Source: JABMNT01 sp048262255
GTDB taxonomy: Bacteria; Pseudomonadota; Alphaproteobacteria; Rhodospirillales; Casp-alpha2
Direction: 5' to 3'
NCBI GenBank assembly: GCA_048262255.1
Contig: JBLXFH010000002.1
Span: forward strand, 1 to 64,000
DNA: 64,000 bases
Positions 23,442-32,925 of the stretch are shown here, piece after piece. The notes below the pieces were generated by a model. That model did no database searches, had not been told where the DNA came from, and saw only the letters and a list, made by a program, of their open reading frames with translations. A program made the translations under genes and the position numbers. Position 1 is the first letter of the stretch; every line of letters starts with the position of its first letter.

Positions 23442-25766
23442 ATGGCCCAAACCACCGAAGATGAGGGCAGCGAAGCTCCTGAAGAGACCGCCACGGAAGA
23501 AGCTGCGGCACCAGCAGCTCCCAAAAGCACGCCCAAAATCAACAAAATGGCGGCGGCAATACTGGGGGCTATTATCGTAACGGTTGGCGCGGCCATAACC
23601 GGTGCGTTCTTTTTTGTCGAATCCGAGCGTCAACGCGACATCCAGGCCTGGCAGGTTCGTTTGGGGATTATTGCCGACAGCCGCACGGCCGCCGTCAACG
23701 AATGGGTCGAAATGAATTTCGGCTATATGCGTGAACTGGCACAAAATGCATCTCTGCAACTTTACATGTCTGATGTGGCCGCCAGCGCAGAAGCGCCGGT
23801 GCAGCAAGCAGCCCCAATGCCGACACTTGGTTTGGGTCCGGAGCCGTCACTGGATGAAGAACCTTCTCTGGAAACTGCACCGGCTCTGGACACCCCAGCA
23901 GGTCTGGCCGAGCTTTTGGGAGAAGACAGCCAGGCAGCAGCAGACAGCGGAGGAGCGGCTGCATCGGCGACCTATCTTCGCAATTTGCTTATCGCGACCG
24001 CCGAGCGCATCGGGTTCAAGGCGCCGCCACCCGTTGGCGAAATTTCGGCCAATGTCGAACGCGTTGGCGTTGCCGGTATCGGTCTGGTTGACAAGGATGG
24101 CAAATCCATCGCCAGCACCCCGGACATGCCTCCCATTTCCGGACGGGTGCGAAAAGCCGTCGCCCAGGCGCTCGACGGAGAACCGGCAATCATCGACATT
24201 TATCTGGGCGCCAGTGGTGAGCCGACGATGGGTTTTGTCCTGCCTGTATACGGAATTCAGGATGATGCCGAGGGCGCGCAGGGCATCGGGGCCGTCGTCG
24301 GGCTTCGCCTTGTCGGCAAAGACCTGTATGACCGCCTCCGGCAACCAGGCGATACCACACAAACATCGGAAACCTATCTGGTGCGGTCAAATGGTGCCAC
24401 CGTTGAATATCTGACGCCACTCAAAGACGGTACGGAAGCCCTCAAACGCTCCCTGTCGGCCGATACACCCGACCTTGCTGCCGCTCAGGCGCTTGCCCGG
24501 CCAGGCGGCTTTGCCATCAGTCTGGATTACGCAGGAACGGAAGTCCTCGCCGGATCACGTCCCATCGCAAATCTGCCCTGGGTATTGATCCGTAAAATCT
24601 CGCGTGGTGAATCCCTGTCGGCAACGGACAACCGCCTGACCGTTATCCTAGGTGTTTTCATTGCGATTATCGTCATTGTTACGCTGGCCGTTTTGTACGT
24701 ATGGAAAAAAGGCGCTTCCATGCGCGCCACGCAAGCTCTGCACGAGGCTGAAATTGCTCTCGAGCGGTTCGGCAATATCAGCAAGTTCATGCGGGTCGTC
24801 ACCGACAATCAGCCAAACCATATTGTCGCCGTTGATGGCGACACCCATTATACGTTCTCCAACCTGCCTGCCGCAGAAGCTTCCGGGTTGGCTCCTGAAG
24901 ACATGATGGGTAAAACCATGGCCAGCGTCATTGGTCCGGTGAAAGCCAATGTCTATGCGGAACTCAATAAAGAAGTTCTGCGGACCATGGAGAAGCAGTC
25001 CCATACCGTGACCTTTGGTGATGAAAATGAAGCTGATGAAGACAATCCGCTTGAAGTCATCCGTGTTCATCAAATCCCGTTGCGCGGGGATCGCGATTTT
25101 CCGCCTGCCGTTCTGATGATTCTCAGTGATATTACCGAACTGACGCACGAAAAGCGACGGGGCGAGAAAATGATGCGCCAATTAACCGATACGCTGGTTG
25201 GTGTTGTTGATCGACGCGATCCTTTTTCCGCCAATCATTCGTACCGTGTCGCGGAAGTGGCCCGGGCGATTGCCCACGAAATGGGGCTTGAGGATGTTGA
25301 ATTAAAAACGGTCGATATCTCCGGCAATCTGATGAATCTCGGCAAGATTTTCATTCCAGAAGAAACGCTCACCAAAACCAATGACCTGACTCCGGAAGAG
25401 CGGACGCTTCTTGGCAACGCCTATATGACAACAGTTGAAATGCTCGATGGTGTCGAATTCGATGGCCCGGTCCTTGAAACCATCCGGCAGTTTGGCGAAA
25501 CCATTGACGGTAGGGGCCCCTTGGGGCTGAAGGGCGAAGAGATCATCATGACGGCACGGATTCTGTCTGTCGCTAACGCCTTTGTCGGCATGGTCAGCAC
25601 CCGTGCCTACCGCAGCGCCATGCCGTTCCAGAAAGCCGCCGACATTTTGCTGGAAGATGTCGGAACCCGTTATGACCGCAAGCCGGTGTCCGCCTTGCTG
25701 AATTTCCTCGATAACCGGGGCGGAACGCAAATCTGGGCGCACTTCAGAGAAGCACCGCCCGAATAA
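23442..25766 (+). CDS. membrane sensor with PAS and degenerate HD-GYP domain
   Basis: Using the ATG at 23442 (after a GGGGATCGGG site; the frame is open from a TTG at 23382) the protein has 774 residues. It has an acidic, Ala/Glu-rich cytoplasmic N-terminus, a membrane segment at about 37-59, a large periplasmic region at about 60-398 with a Pro/Ala/Glu-rich insert near 115-175, a second membrane segment at about 399-421, a PAS domain at about 455-567 and a C-terminal HD-GYP-type domain from about 578. That domain keeps His599 and the GKIFIP stretch, but the HD pair is replaced by Met-Asn (LMNLGK), the HHE segment reads FGE, the Tyr of GYP is missing (DGRGPLGL), and the later VAD reads VAN. 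It is therefore unlikely to be a phosphodiesterase and may be a cyclic-di-GMP or protein-binding receptor. It is divergent from the lapG-like gene. Confidence 0.85.
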   Translation: MAQTTEDEGSEAPEETATEEAAAPAAPKSTPKINKMAAAILGAIIVTVGAAITGAFFFVESERQRDIQAWQVRLGIIADSRTAAVNEWVEMNFGYMRELAQNASLQLYMSDVAASAEAPVQQAAPMPTLGLGPEPSLDEEPSLETAPALDTPAGLAELLGEDSQAAADSGGAAASATYLRNLLIATAERIGFKAPPPVGEISANVERVGVAGIGLVDKDGKSIASTPDMPPISGRVRKAVAQALDGEPAIIDIYLGASGEPTMGFVLPVYGIQDDAEGAQGIGAVVGLRLVGKDLYDRLRQPGDTTQTSETYLVRSNGATVEYLTPLKDGTEALKRSLSADTPDLAAAQALARPGGFAISLDYAGTEVLAGSRPIANLPWVLIRKISRGESLSATDNRLTVILGVFIAIIVIVTLAVLYVWKKGASMRATQALHEAEIALERFGNISKFMRVVTDNQPNHIVAVDGDTHYTFSNLPAAEASGLAPEDMMGKTMASVIGPVKANVYAELNKEVLRTMEKQSHTVTFGDENEADEDNPLEVIRVHQIPLRGDRDFPPAVLMILSDITELTHEKRRGEKMMRQLTDTLVGVVDRRDPFSANHSYRVAEVARAIAHEMGLEDVELKTVDISGNLMNLGKIFIPEETLTKTNDLTPEERTLLGNAYMTTVEMLDGVEFDGPVLETIRQFGETIDGRGPLGLKGEEIIMTARILSVANAFVGMVSTRAYRSAMPFQKAADILLEDVGTRYDRKPVSALLNFLDNRGGTQIWAHFREAPPE

Positions 25767-25846
25767 ACATTGCGCTGTTGTCTTGGTTTCAGATGATTAT
25801 CGACAACAAGACGCTCTCGAACCAGAAGCAAATCTATTATGTCCGA

Positions 25847-28669
25847 TCAAGAAGCCCCCGCCCCCTCCTGATCCCGCCACCAGTCCGCTGCCGCCGTCGC
25901 GCAGGCCTCAAACGCCTCCATTTTGGCTTTAACAGCCTCAAGATCATGTGCATTTTTTTCAATACTCTCCGCCACTTCGGAGAGATCTCCAGCGAAAAGA
26001 GAACTGCTCACCCCCTTGATGGCATGTGCCACCTCTTTTATTTGATCCCCGTCTTTTCCCTCAACCGCCTGGCGTAGTTGGACCACTCTCTCTGTTAAGG
26101 ATACCTGGGCCTGCTTCAAAAGGTTCGAAACGATTTCCGGGTTTAGTTGATCACGAAGCTCATCGAGTTTCTCAATATCTCCTGCGGGCGCAGTAGATGG
26201 AACTGAATCCGTTGCAGCCATATCATTTTTGTCATCCATTTCGTTTCCCCCGTTTTCCTTAAACCCGTATGAAGTGTCTTCCGGACCTTCAACCCGGCCT
26301 TTCTGGCGCTGATCGCCTTTTCGGTATTTGGCAAGCGTGTCTGCGAGTTGTCGCTCTGTAAAGGGTTTCGTGAGCACACCGTTCATACCCGCTTTTAAAA
26401 ACAGGGCATGGCGCTCTGCAAAAGCTTCAGCGGTCAGCCCGACAATCGGCAGTGATTTTCCCAAATCAGTCGCGCGGATGCTTTTTGTCGCGTCGATACC
26501 ATTCATTTCTGGCATATGAATATCCATCAGAATAAAATCCGCCCACCCGTCTTTGGCCGCCTTTACCGCTAATTTTCCATTCTCTACATGACGCACATGA
26601 TGGCCAAATTTCTCAAGGAACGATTTCGCAATCATCGCATTGACCGAATTATCCTCTGCAATCAGAATATTGAGAGGAGATGCCTTCACCTCAACCATGC
26701 TGTCTGGTTTACGCATCGACAATTGTTCGACCTGATCAGCGGAAGCTCTATCAAAAGGAATGCAGACATTAAATGTCGACCCTGTGCCGACCTCGCTTTC
26801 AAGTTCAATCTTGCCCCCCATTAAATCCACAAGCTGCTGTACAATGGAGAGCCCCAAGCCGGTTCCGCCGTGTTTACGGGTAATGGAATCATCTTCCTGT
26901 GCAAAGGCATCAAAAATCGCCTTTATGCGATCTGACGCAATACCCGCACCTGTATCTGAAATGGAAAAGCGCAACACATGATCTTTTGTATGTTCAATTT
27001 TTGTTTGGGCGTTTTCCATTTCTGAAATGACCAGACGCACGTGGCCCTGTTCCGTAAATTTGATGGCATTACTCAACAGGTTCCATAAAATCTGACGGAG
27101 CCGGACCGGATCTCCCTTAACGATCAAGTTTGACGAAATTTCATTACTCACGACCAGTTCGATACCTTTGTCATCGGCCAGACTTTGGAACGGTGTTGTA
27201 ATCATCGACAACAATTCTTTCAAACTGAAGGGCGTTGTTTCCAGTTCGAGCCCGCCCGCCTCAATTTTACTCATGTCGAGAACATCGTTAATGATCGCAA
27301 GAAGCGTCTGTCCGGATGAGATAATTGTGTCAACTTTTTGCCGCTGGTCTTTATCCAGGTCCGTATCAATCAACAACTGGGCCAAGCCCAGCACCCCATT
27401 CAGCGGTGTGCGTATTTCGTGGCTCATCGTTGACAGAAAATTGGATTTGGCATGTGTTGCCAAGTTGGCTTCTTCCGAACTTTTGATAAGCTCAACCTCC
27501 TTCAACTTCTCATTCGTTATATCTGTCCGGATAGAGACATAACGGAACGGCTTTCCGGCCTCATCAAGCATCGGGACAATGGTTGATCTCACCCAGTAAT
27601 AGCTGCCGTTCTTGTTTTTGTTTTTGATATCTCCGCGCCAGGTTTTTCCGTTTGCGATGGTGCTCCAGATAACGGAATAAAATGCCTTTGAATGCTCATC
27701 AGATTTCAAAATGCGGTGATTTTGGCCGATCAATTCCTGTTGCTTAAAACCACTGATGGCACAGAACTTTTCATTCACATAGACAATATTGCCTTTAATA
27801 TCTGTCATACTGACGATGGAGTGCTCATCAAGAGCATACTTTTGAAAACTAAGCTCACGCGTTCTAGCGAACAAAATCCCGACCATCTTGTTAAAAGCCT
27901 CGGCAAAAGCCCCTAATTCTGTTCCTTGTATCTTTTTATCGATTGGCAGACGTGCCAGTTGGTCTTCTTCAAGATTAATATTTTCGAACGTCCGGATGAA
28001 TTTACCAAAAGGCATTAACAGGCGCCAACGCACATACCAGAGAATGAGAGCAGTCAACAGTAACAGCATGCAAACCAGTACAACCCCCGAAACATGTGTG
28101 AGGGTCGTCAGGTTCTCAACAGACTGACGGACGTTTTCGCTGTTGCTCCGAAAGCGCTCAAGCAGACGCTGATCCAGCAACACAAAAGAAGAGATAGCCG
28201 AAGCGTCGTCAAACTGAATGGCCTGATCGATTTCTGCCGGTGACGCCCCCCTGTCGGCAAGGGATTCCGCTTCAACAGCCACCTTGTAGTATTGCGCTGT
28301 TGTTGCCTGTAGGACCGCAAAAGCATCCTTCTCCAATTCGTCCAGGCCCAGAGTCTCATAGGCCGTCAGCGCAATGGATAGCTCCAAAATCTTTTTATGG
28401 GTTATATAGATACTTCTGCGGTCATTCCGTAGGACAAACCTGCTCAGGTGGTAATTCACGCCATCGAAGCCAAAAAGCCCTCGTATCTCACTGAGAATCA
28501 GCGTTTTTTCCGCAGATGTTTTTTCAAACTTCTGCCACAAATCGCCCATACGCTCGGCGTTACGAACAGAAAGAAAAACGATCACGGAAGATACAGTGAT
28601 TACGACCAGCAATGAAGTCGTAATAATCCAGGCGAATCTTGATATGCCGAGGGCCTTGATCATGCTCAT
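25847..28669 (-). CDS. hybrid sensor histidine kinase (TM-HAMP-PAS-HisKA-HATPase-REC-HPT)
   Basis: This 940-residue membrane kinase has a membrane segment at about 10-33, a helical periplasmic domain to about 185, a second membrane segment near 190-212, HAMP, PAS with PAC (about 275-395, VRSTIVPMLDEAGKPFRYVSIRTDIT), HisKA with His417 in MSHEIRTPLNG, HATPase_c (NLLSNAIKFT, DTGAGI, GGTGLGLSIVQQL), a receiver domain with Asp near 715 (LMDIHMPEMNG) and a C-terminal HPT domain with His near 882 (HAIKGVSSS). It carries a complete internal phosphorelay. The start overlaps the stop of the upstream exported-protein gene by four bases, a sign of coupled function. Its kinase-REC core is closely similar to the next large kinase at 29569-32925, while the input parts are unrelated. 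Confidence 0.93.
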   Translation of the reverse strand: MSMIKALGISRFAWIITTSLLVVITVSSVIVFLSVRNAERMGDLWQKFEKTSAEKTLILSEIRGLFGFDGVNYHLSRFVLRNDRRSIYITHKKILELSIALTAYETLGLDELEKDAFAVLQATTAQYYKVAVEAESLADRGASPAEIDQAIQFDDASAISSFVLLDQRLLERFRSNSENVRQSVENLTTLTHVSGVVLVCMLLLLTALILWYVRWRLLMPFGKFIRTFENINLEEDQLARLPIDKKIQGTELGAFAEAFNKMVGILFARTRELSFQKYALDEHSIVSMTDIKGNIVYVNEKFCAISGFKQQELIGQNHRILKSDEHSKAFYSVIWSTIANGKTWRGDIKNKNKNGSYYWVRSTIVPMLDEAGKPFRYVSIRTDITNEKLKEVELIKSSEEANLATHAKSNFLSTMSHEIRTPLNGVLGLAQLLIDTDLDKDQRQKVDTIISSGQTLLAIINDVLDMSKIEAGGLELETTPFSLKELLSMITTPFQSLADDKGIELVVSNEISSNLIVKGDPVRLRQILWNLLSNAIKFTEQGHVRLVISEMENAQTKIEHTKDHVLRFSISDTGAGIASDRIKAIFDAFAQEDDSITRKHGGTGLGLSIVQQLVDLMGGKIELESEVGTGSTFNVCIPFDRASADQVEQLSMRKPDSMVEVKASPLNILIAEDNSVNAMIAKSFLEKFGHHVRHVENGKLAVKAAKDGWADFILMDIHMPEMNGIDATKSIRATDLGKSLPIVGLTAEAFAERHALFLKAGMNGVLTKPFTERQLADTLAKYRKGDQRQKGRVEGPEDTSYGFKENGGNEMDDKNDMAATDSVPSTAPAGDIEKLDELRDQLNPEIVSNLLKQAQVSLTERVVQLRQAVEGKDGDQIKEVAHAIKGVSSSLFAGDLSEVAESIEKNAHDLEAVKAKMEAFEACATAAADWWRDQEGAGAS

Positions 28670-29274
28670 CCGTCCCGTTGGATCGTTGATGCCCTGTTCT
28701 CTTTTGTCGTTTTAACGCGCTCCAACCGGCGGGCAAGGAGATCGACCAAACCAAACACATCACTTGGCGTTTTATTGAAATTAGCGGTATCTGAATAAAA
28801 CCCGCCAACCGGAAGTCGTCCTTGCGTCACATCAATATGTTTTTCAACAAGGGCATTCAGGATTTGCGAGGACAGCACAAAAACCTGACTTGGCGTTGTT
28901 TTCGCCTCTGAACTGGCCACTTCCAAAGCCTGGAAGTCACGGATCCAACGGGGAATAGGTGGGGGATTATCCAGTTCGAATATTTCTATAAGATTTGATT
29001 GAACGACAATCGCTTTATTGAAGACATCCGTTGGTGTTTTTCCTTCAAAGGAATTCGGAATAAGAGGCGTTGGGCCATTATCATCCTCTGGAACAAGACC
29101 CAGGTCATTTTCAAGACTTTCATACGCCTTGTAGATATTAACCCACAAACCGAAAACATGGTTCGGGGACAACCCCAAATCAAGGCTCCACGCGGCTCCC
29201 GGAGACAGCCATGCAGAAACAAAGAAAACCACCCCTACCATTGCACTTCGTATAACAGCTTCTCCCAACACCAC
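28666..29274 (-). CDS. exported protein with four [ST]P-x-x-VF helical repeats, unknown function
   Basis: I do not recognise a family for this 202-residue protein. It has a signal peptide (about residues 12-30: VGVVFFVSAWLSPGAAWS) and no further membrane segment, so it should be periplasmic. The mature part has four copies of one motif: SPNHVFGLWVNIYKAYESL, TPTDVFNKAIVVQSNLIEIF, TPSQVFVLSSQILNALVEK and TPSDVFGLVDLLARRLERV. Each copy starts a helix of about 18 residues, and copies are spaced by about 35-60 residues. The stop overlaps the start of the hybrid kinase gene by four bases. A periplasmic co-sensor or ligand-presenting partner for that kinase is the simplest reading. The start may be GTG at 29274 or ATG at 29241. 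Confidence 0.7.
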   Translation of the reverse strand: MVLGEAVIRSAMVGVVFFVSAWLSPGAAWSLDLGLSPNHVFGLWVNIYKAYESLENDLGLVPEDDNGPTPLIPNSFEGKTPTDVFNKAIVVQSNLIEIFELDNPPPIPRWIRDFQALEVASSEAKTTPSQVFVLSSQILNALVEKHIDVTQGRLPVGGFYSDTANFNKTPSDVFGLVDLLARRLERVKTTKENRASTIQRDG

Positions 29275-29568
29275 TTAATCCGGGTCTTCAAAACAACCCA
29301 AAATCATCTATTGGCAACGCTCTCGATACCGCGGTCACCCAACTTCATAGAATATCCTCAAATTTACCTACATACATTAACATGTAAGCAATTCACATCA
29401 CAGTGGTGAATACAAATGATGTTTACGCACGTAATTGGCGATCCGTATATTCTTAAATGTAGAATAATAGCTTGAACATTAATAAGATGGATCGTCCATT
29501 GTCATACACTTAAAAAAAACGTCACTTGCCTCTTTGAGCATGACTTCGAAATTAAGAGGCCTGTGCGT

Positions 29569-32500
29569 CTAGCCTTCTTGCTCACGCCACCAATCGAGAG
29601 TCTTCGCTGCAGCAATTTCAAAAGCGGGCATTGATTTCGAAACTTCCCCAATATCTTGGGCATTCTGTTCCATCGTTGCGGCCAGCTCAGAAAGGTGAGA
29701 GGCGAACATGGAACCACTTGCCCCTTTAATCGCATGGGCTTTATCGCGAATGACATTACCGTCACCATCAGTAACGGCTTGTCGTAACTCCAGAAGCGTC
29801 TCCTGCAGCATCTCTTGCGCCTGTTGCAGCAGCGTCGCAACAATGGCTGGCGTCAACTGATCGCGCATCTCTTCCAAGCGGGCAACATCTCCAGTGGGCG
29901 GTTCGGCTTGCTGTGGTTCCAGGATTTGGCTTTCAGATGTTGTTATATTTTCTGTCAAGTCGGTCAGTTCCTCTGTCCTGTTGGCGTCTTCTGTAACATT
30001 TTGTGGCGCACAAAGCCTCTCATCGTTCCTGTAAACAGCCAAAGTTTCGGCCAGTTGCAATTCTGTGAAGGGCTTGGTCAAAACACCGTTCATTCCGGCT
30101 TCAAGAAACAACGCATGACGCTCAGCAAATGCCTCAGCGGTAAGCCCGACAATCGGCAGCGTTTTACCGATTTTGGTCTTGCGAATTTCTTTGGTGGCAT
30201 CGATACCATCCATCTCCGGCATATGGATATCCATCAGGATCAAGTCGGCCCAGCCATCCTTTGCGGCTTCCACTACCAGCTTTCCGTTAACCGCATGCCT
30301 GACTTCATGTCCGAATTTTTCCAGAAACGAGCGGGCGATCATGGCGTTCACATCATTATCTTCGGCAATCAGAACCTTTAATGGCGCCGCCTTTTCCGTG
30401 CTGTTTTGTGTATTTCGCAACGCCACAACCTCACTGTCAGTTGCAGTTGCGTCATCGAAAGGAATATAAACATCAAAAACTGTTCCTTCCCCAAGCGTAC
30501 TGTGAACAGAAATAGTCCCGCCCATCATTTCTGTGAGCTGCTTGACAATGGAAAGTCCAAGCCCCGTACCACCAAATTTTCGGGAAATTGAATTGTCTTC
30601 CTGGGTGAACGCATCAAAAATCGCACCAATCCGTTCCGGCGCGATCCCAAGCCCCGTGTCCTCAACAGAAAAACAAAGCAGGTGGTCTTTATGCTGATCA
30701 ACGCCGTCTATATATTCCGTGCACTCTTCAACACGTAAAGCAACCCGGCCCTCGTCCGTAAATTTGATGGCATTGCTTAACAGATTCCAGAGAATTTGGC
30801 GTATTCGAACAGAATCTCCTTTGACGAAAAGTTCGGGATCGAGCTGGTAATTGATTTCCAGTTCCACCCCCTTGCCATCGGCAAGGCTTTGGAAAAGCGC
30901 CGTCATCGAAGAAAATAGGCTGTTCAGGCTGAAAGCCTGATTCTCGAGTTCAATACCACCGGCCTCTATTTTGCTCATATCAAGAACGTCATTGATAATG
31001 ACGAGAAGGGTCTGCCCCGATGATAAGATTGTATTTACTTTTTGTCTTTGATCGTCATCAAGGTCCGTATCCATCAACAACTGGGCCAGCCCGAGAACAC
31101 CGTTAAGGGGGGTCCGAATTTCATGGCTCATCGTCGACAGAAAGTTCGATTTTGCCAGATTGGCCGCCTCTGCGCTTTGCTGTGCGGTTTTCAACTGTGT
31201 AACATCGACGTGATATCCAACAATCCCCCCCTGTGGCGTTCTGCTCTCGGAAATTTTAAGCCATTGCCCGTTCGGCATTTTCTTTTCAAAGACCGAATGA
31301 TCAAGTGCATGACCAGCGATACGCTCTGAAACCCACTCATCCAGGTGCTCTCCGTCAAACAAAAACTGGCCTCTTTCAGCCGCGATCTGGATAATGTCTG
31401 AAAATTTACGCCCCGGCGTCAGTAAATCTCGGGACAGCTCATAGGTTTCTTTATATTTTTCATTACATAAAACCAGCCGGTCATCCGCATCAAAAAGAAC
31501 AAACCCGTCTTCAAGGGATTCAATGGCTGTGAGAAGTTTCTGTTCCGCCTCGACCGCCCGGTCGTATATGGCCTGTTGCTTCGTGATATCAGATCCAGTG
31601 CCGCGATAGCCACCAAACACACCGTCTTCGTCATAAAATGGTATGCCGTGTATAGCGATTTTTATCTCGGTTCCATTTGCACCGCTTCTGGCATATTGAA
31701 AGCCTTTAATGGGTTTACGGGCAGCAATCGCTTCTCTCAGCTCATCCCATTTCTCAGTGTAATAATCTTCTCCAGTCAATTCCTCTCGCGTTTTACCAAT
31801 AAATGAACTGGGCCGTTCCCCAGTTATTGCTTCAATCCGGTCGGATACAAAAAGAACCCTGTCATCGGCGTCCATCTCCCATAGCCAATCGGATGATGCT
31901 TCAGCAAAATCCTTGAACCGCTTCTCACTTTTACGTAATTCTTTTTGAGCTAAAACCTGTGCGGTGACATCGTTTTCAACGGCCATAAATTTAAGCGCGC
32001 CATCCGCATCCAGATATGTCTGGCAATCGATATGCACGAAATAAGCTTGGCCGTTCTTGTGATAATTGACGAGGGTAACGTCAAAGTCTTCCTTGTTTTT
32101 TATTTTCCGGCTCATTTCCTCAATGACGTCCGGGTCGGAATCAGGTCCCTGGAGGATACCCCCCAGACGCCGCCCGTAAACCTCGTGAAGGCCATAGCCG
32201 GTCATCTCTTCAAAGCTGCTATTAACCCATTCCGTTGTTCCATACTCATCCGTGACGATGATGCCATTGGTCGTGTTTTGCGCAATCCGGGCGAGACGCA
32301 GGTTGTTGGCTTGCTCGGACTCCAGCCGCTGCGAAATGATTTGCCAGCGATTGGCCTGTAAGACAAACATGCCAACAATAAAGGTGCCAACCACATTGTT
32401 AATCAGAAGAACCGGCCCAGCCTTTTCCAGAATCTTTATCCCCGTCTCAAAATCCGCATTCACAAAAAATGCCGGGACAACAGCCAATGAACCGAACAGA

Positions 32501-32925
32501 CCCAGGCCGAGCAACACATAAGGCCCGATTTTTATCTTATGTTTCTTGATCGCCATTCCGGCCACAACACCAAAAGCACCATAGAGGACAAAACCAACCA
32601 CTCCGCCCAAGGCAAAAGGACCACCGATCAAATATACGCGCGCTACCGAGCCCAAAATTGTGGCAATCAAAGCTCCCACGGGCCCGGCAAAGACGCCCGC
32701 CAATATGGCTGGACCACCGCGTGGGTCGAAAACCCCACCTTCGGCCAGCTTGATTGGATCCAGCATCACCAGAACAATAACCAGACCGAACAACATACCC
32801 ACAATGGCGTTTTTGGTTTGCAGCCGGTTTATAGAGCCCATTTTCCTCTGGGCAATGACAACACCAACCATGAGCAAGGTTAGGACACCAAGGGAATGAA
32901 CAATATGAATAACAAAGGGGATCAT
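29569..32925 (-). CDS. hybrid histidine kinase with 5TMR-LYT sensor, multiple PAS domains, REC and HPT
   Basis: With the ATG at 32925 (AGGA five bases upstream) this kinase has 1118 residues; the frame is open 15 codons further. The N-terminus is a 5TMR-LYT-type membrane sensor, recognised from GGVFDPRGGPAILAGVFAGP and the following helices. It is followed by PAS domains at about 210-325, 330-450 and 455-575 (GIIVTDEYGTTEWVNSSFEEMTGYG is the first; the third is PAS_7-like, FVLFDADDRLVLCNEKYKE), HisKA with His601, HATPase_c (NLLSNAIKFTDEGR, GGTGLGLSIVKQL), a receiver domain (LMDIHMPEMDG, Asp near 898) and an HPT domain (HAIKGASGS, His near 1064). The HisKA-to-HPT part is a close paralogue of the kinase at 25847-28669. 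It sits downstream of the adhesin gene on the same strand, but with a 436-base spacer. Confidence 0.93.
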   Translation of the reverse strand: MIPFVIHIVHSLGVLTLLMVGVVIAQRKMGSINRLQTKNAIVGMLFGLVIVLVMLDPIKLAEGGVFDPRGGPAILAGVFAGPVGALIATILGSVARVYLIGGPFALGGVVGFVLYGAFGVVAGMAIKKHKIKIGPYVLLGLGLFGSLAVVPAFFVNADFETGIKILEKAGPVLLINNVVGTFIVGMFVLQANRWQIISQRLESEQANNLRLARIAQNTTNGIIVTDEYGTTEWVNSSFEEMTGYGLHEVYGRRLGGILQGPDSDPDVIEEMSRKIKNKEDFDVTLVNYHKNGQAYFVHIDCQTYLDADGALKFMAVENDVTAQVLAQKELRKSEKRFKDFAEASSDWLWEMDADDRVLFVSDRIEAITGERPSSFIGKTREELTGEDYYTEKWDELREAIAARKPIKGFQYARSGANGTEIKIAIHGIPFYDEDGVFGGYRGTGSDITKQQAIYDRAVEAEQKLLTAIESLEDGFVLFDADDRLVLCNEKYKETYELSRDLLTPGRKFSDIIQIAAERGQFLFDGEHLDEWVSERIAGHALDHSVFEKKMPNGQWLKISESRTPQGGIVGYHVDVTQLKTAQQSAEAANLAKSNFLSTMSHEIRTPLNGVLGLAQLLMDTDLDDDQRQKVNTILSSGQTLLVIINDVLDMSKIEAGGIELENQAFSLNSLFSSMTALFQSLADGKGVELEINYQLDPELFVKGDSVRIRQILWNLLSNAIKFTDEGRVALRVEECTEYIDGVDQHKDHLLCFSVEDTGLGIAPERIGAIFDAFTQEDNSISRKFGGTGLGLSIVKQLTEMMGGTISVHSTLGEGTVFDVYIPFDDATATDSEVVALRNTQNSTEKAAPLKVLIAEDNDVNAMIARSFLEKFGHEVRHAVNGKLVVEAAKDGWADLILMDIHMPEMDGIDATKEIRKTKIGKTLPIVGLTAEAFAERHALFLEAGMNGVLTKPFTELQLAETLAVYRNDERLCAPQNVTEDANRTEELTDLTENITTSESQILEPQQAEPPTGDVARLEEMRDQLTPAIVATLLQQAQEMLQETLLELRQAVTDGDGNVIRDKAHAIKGASGSMFASHLSELAATMEQNAQDIGEVSKSMPAFEIAAAKTLDWWREQEG

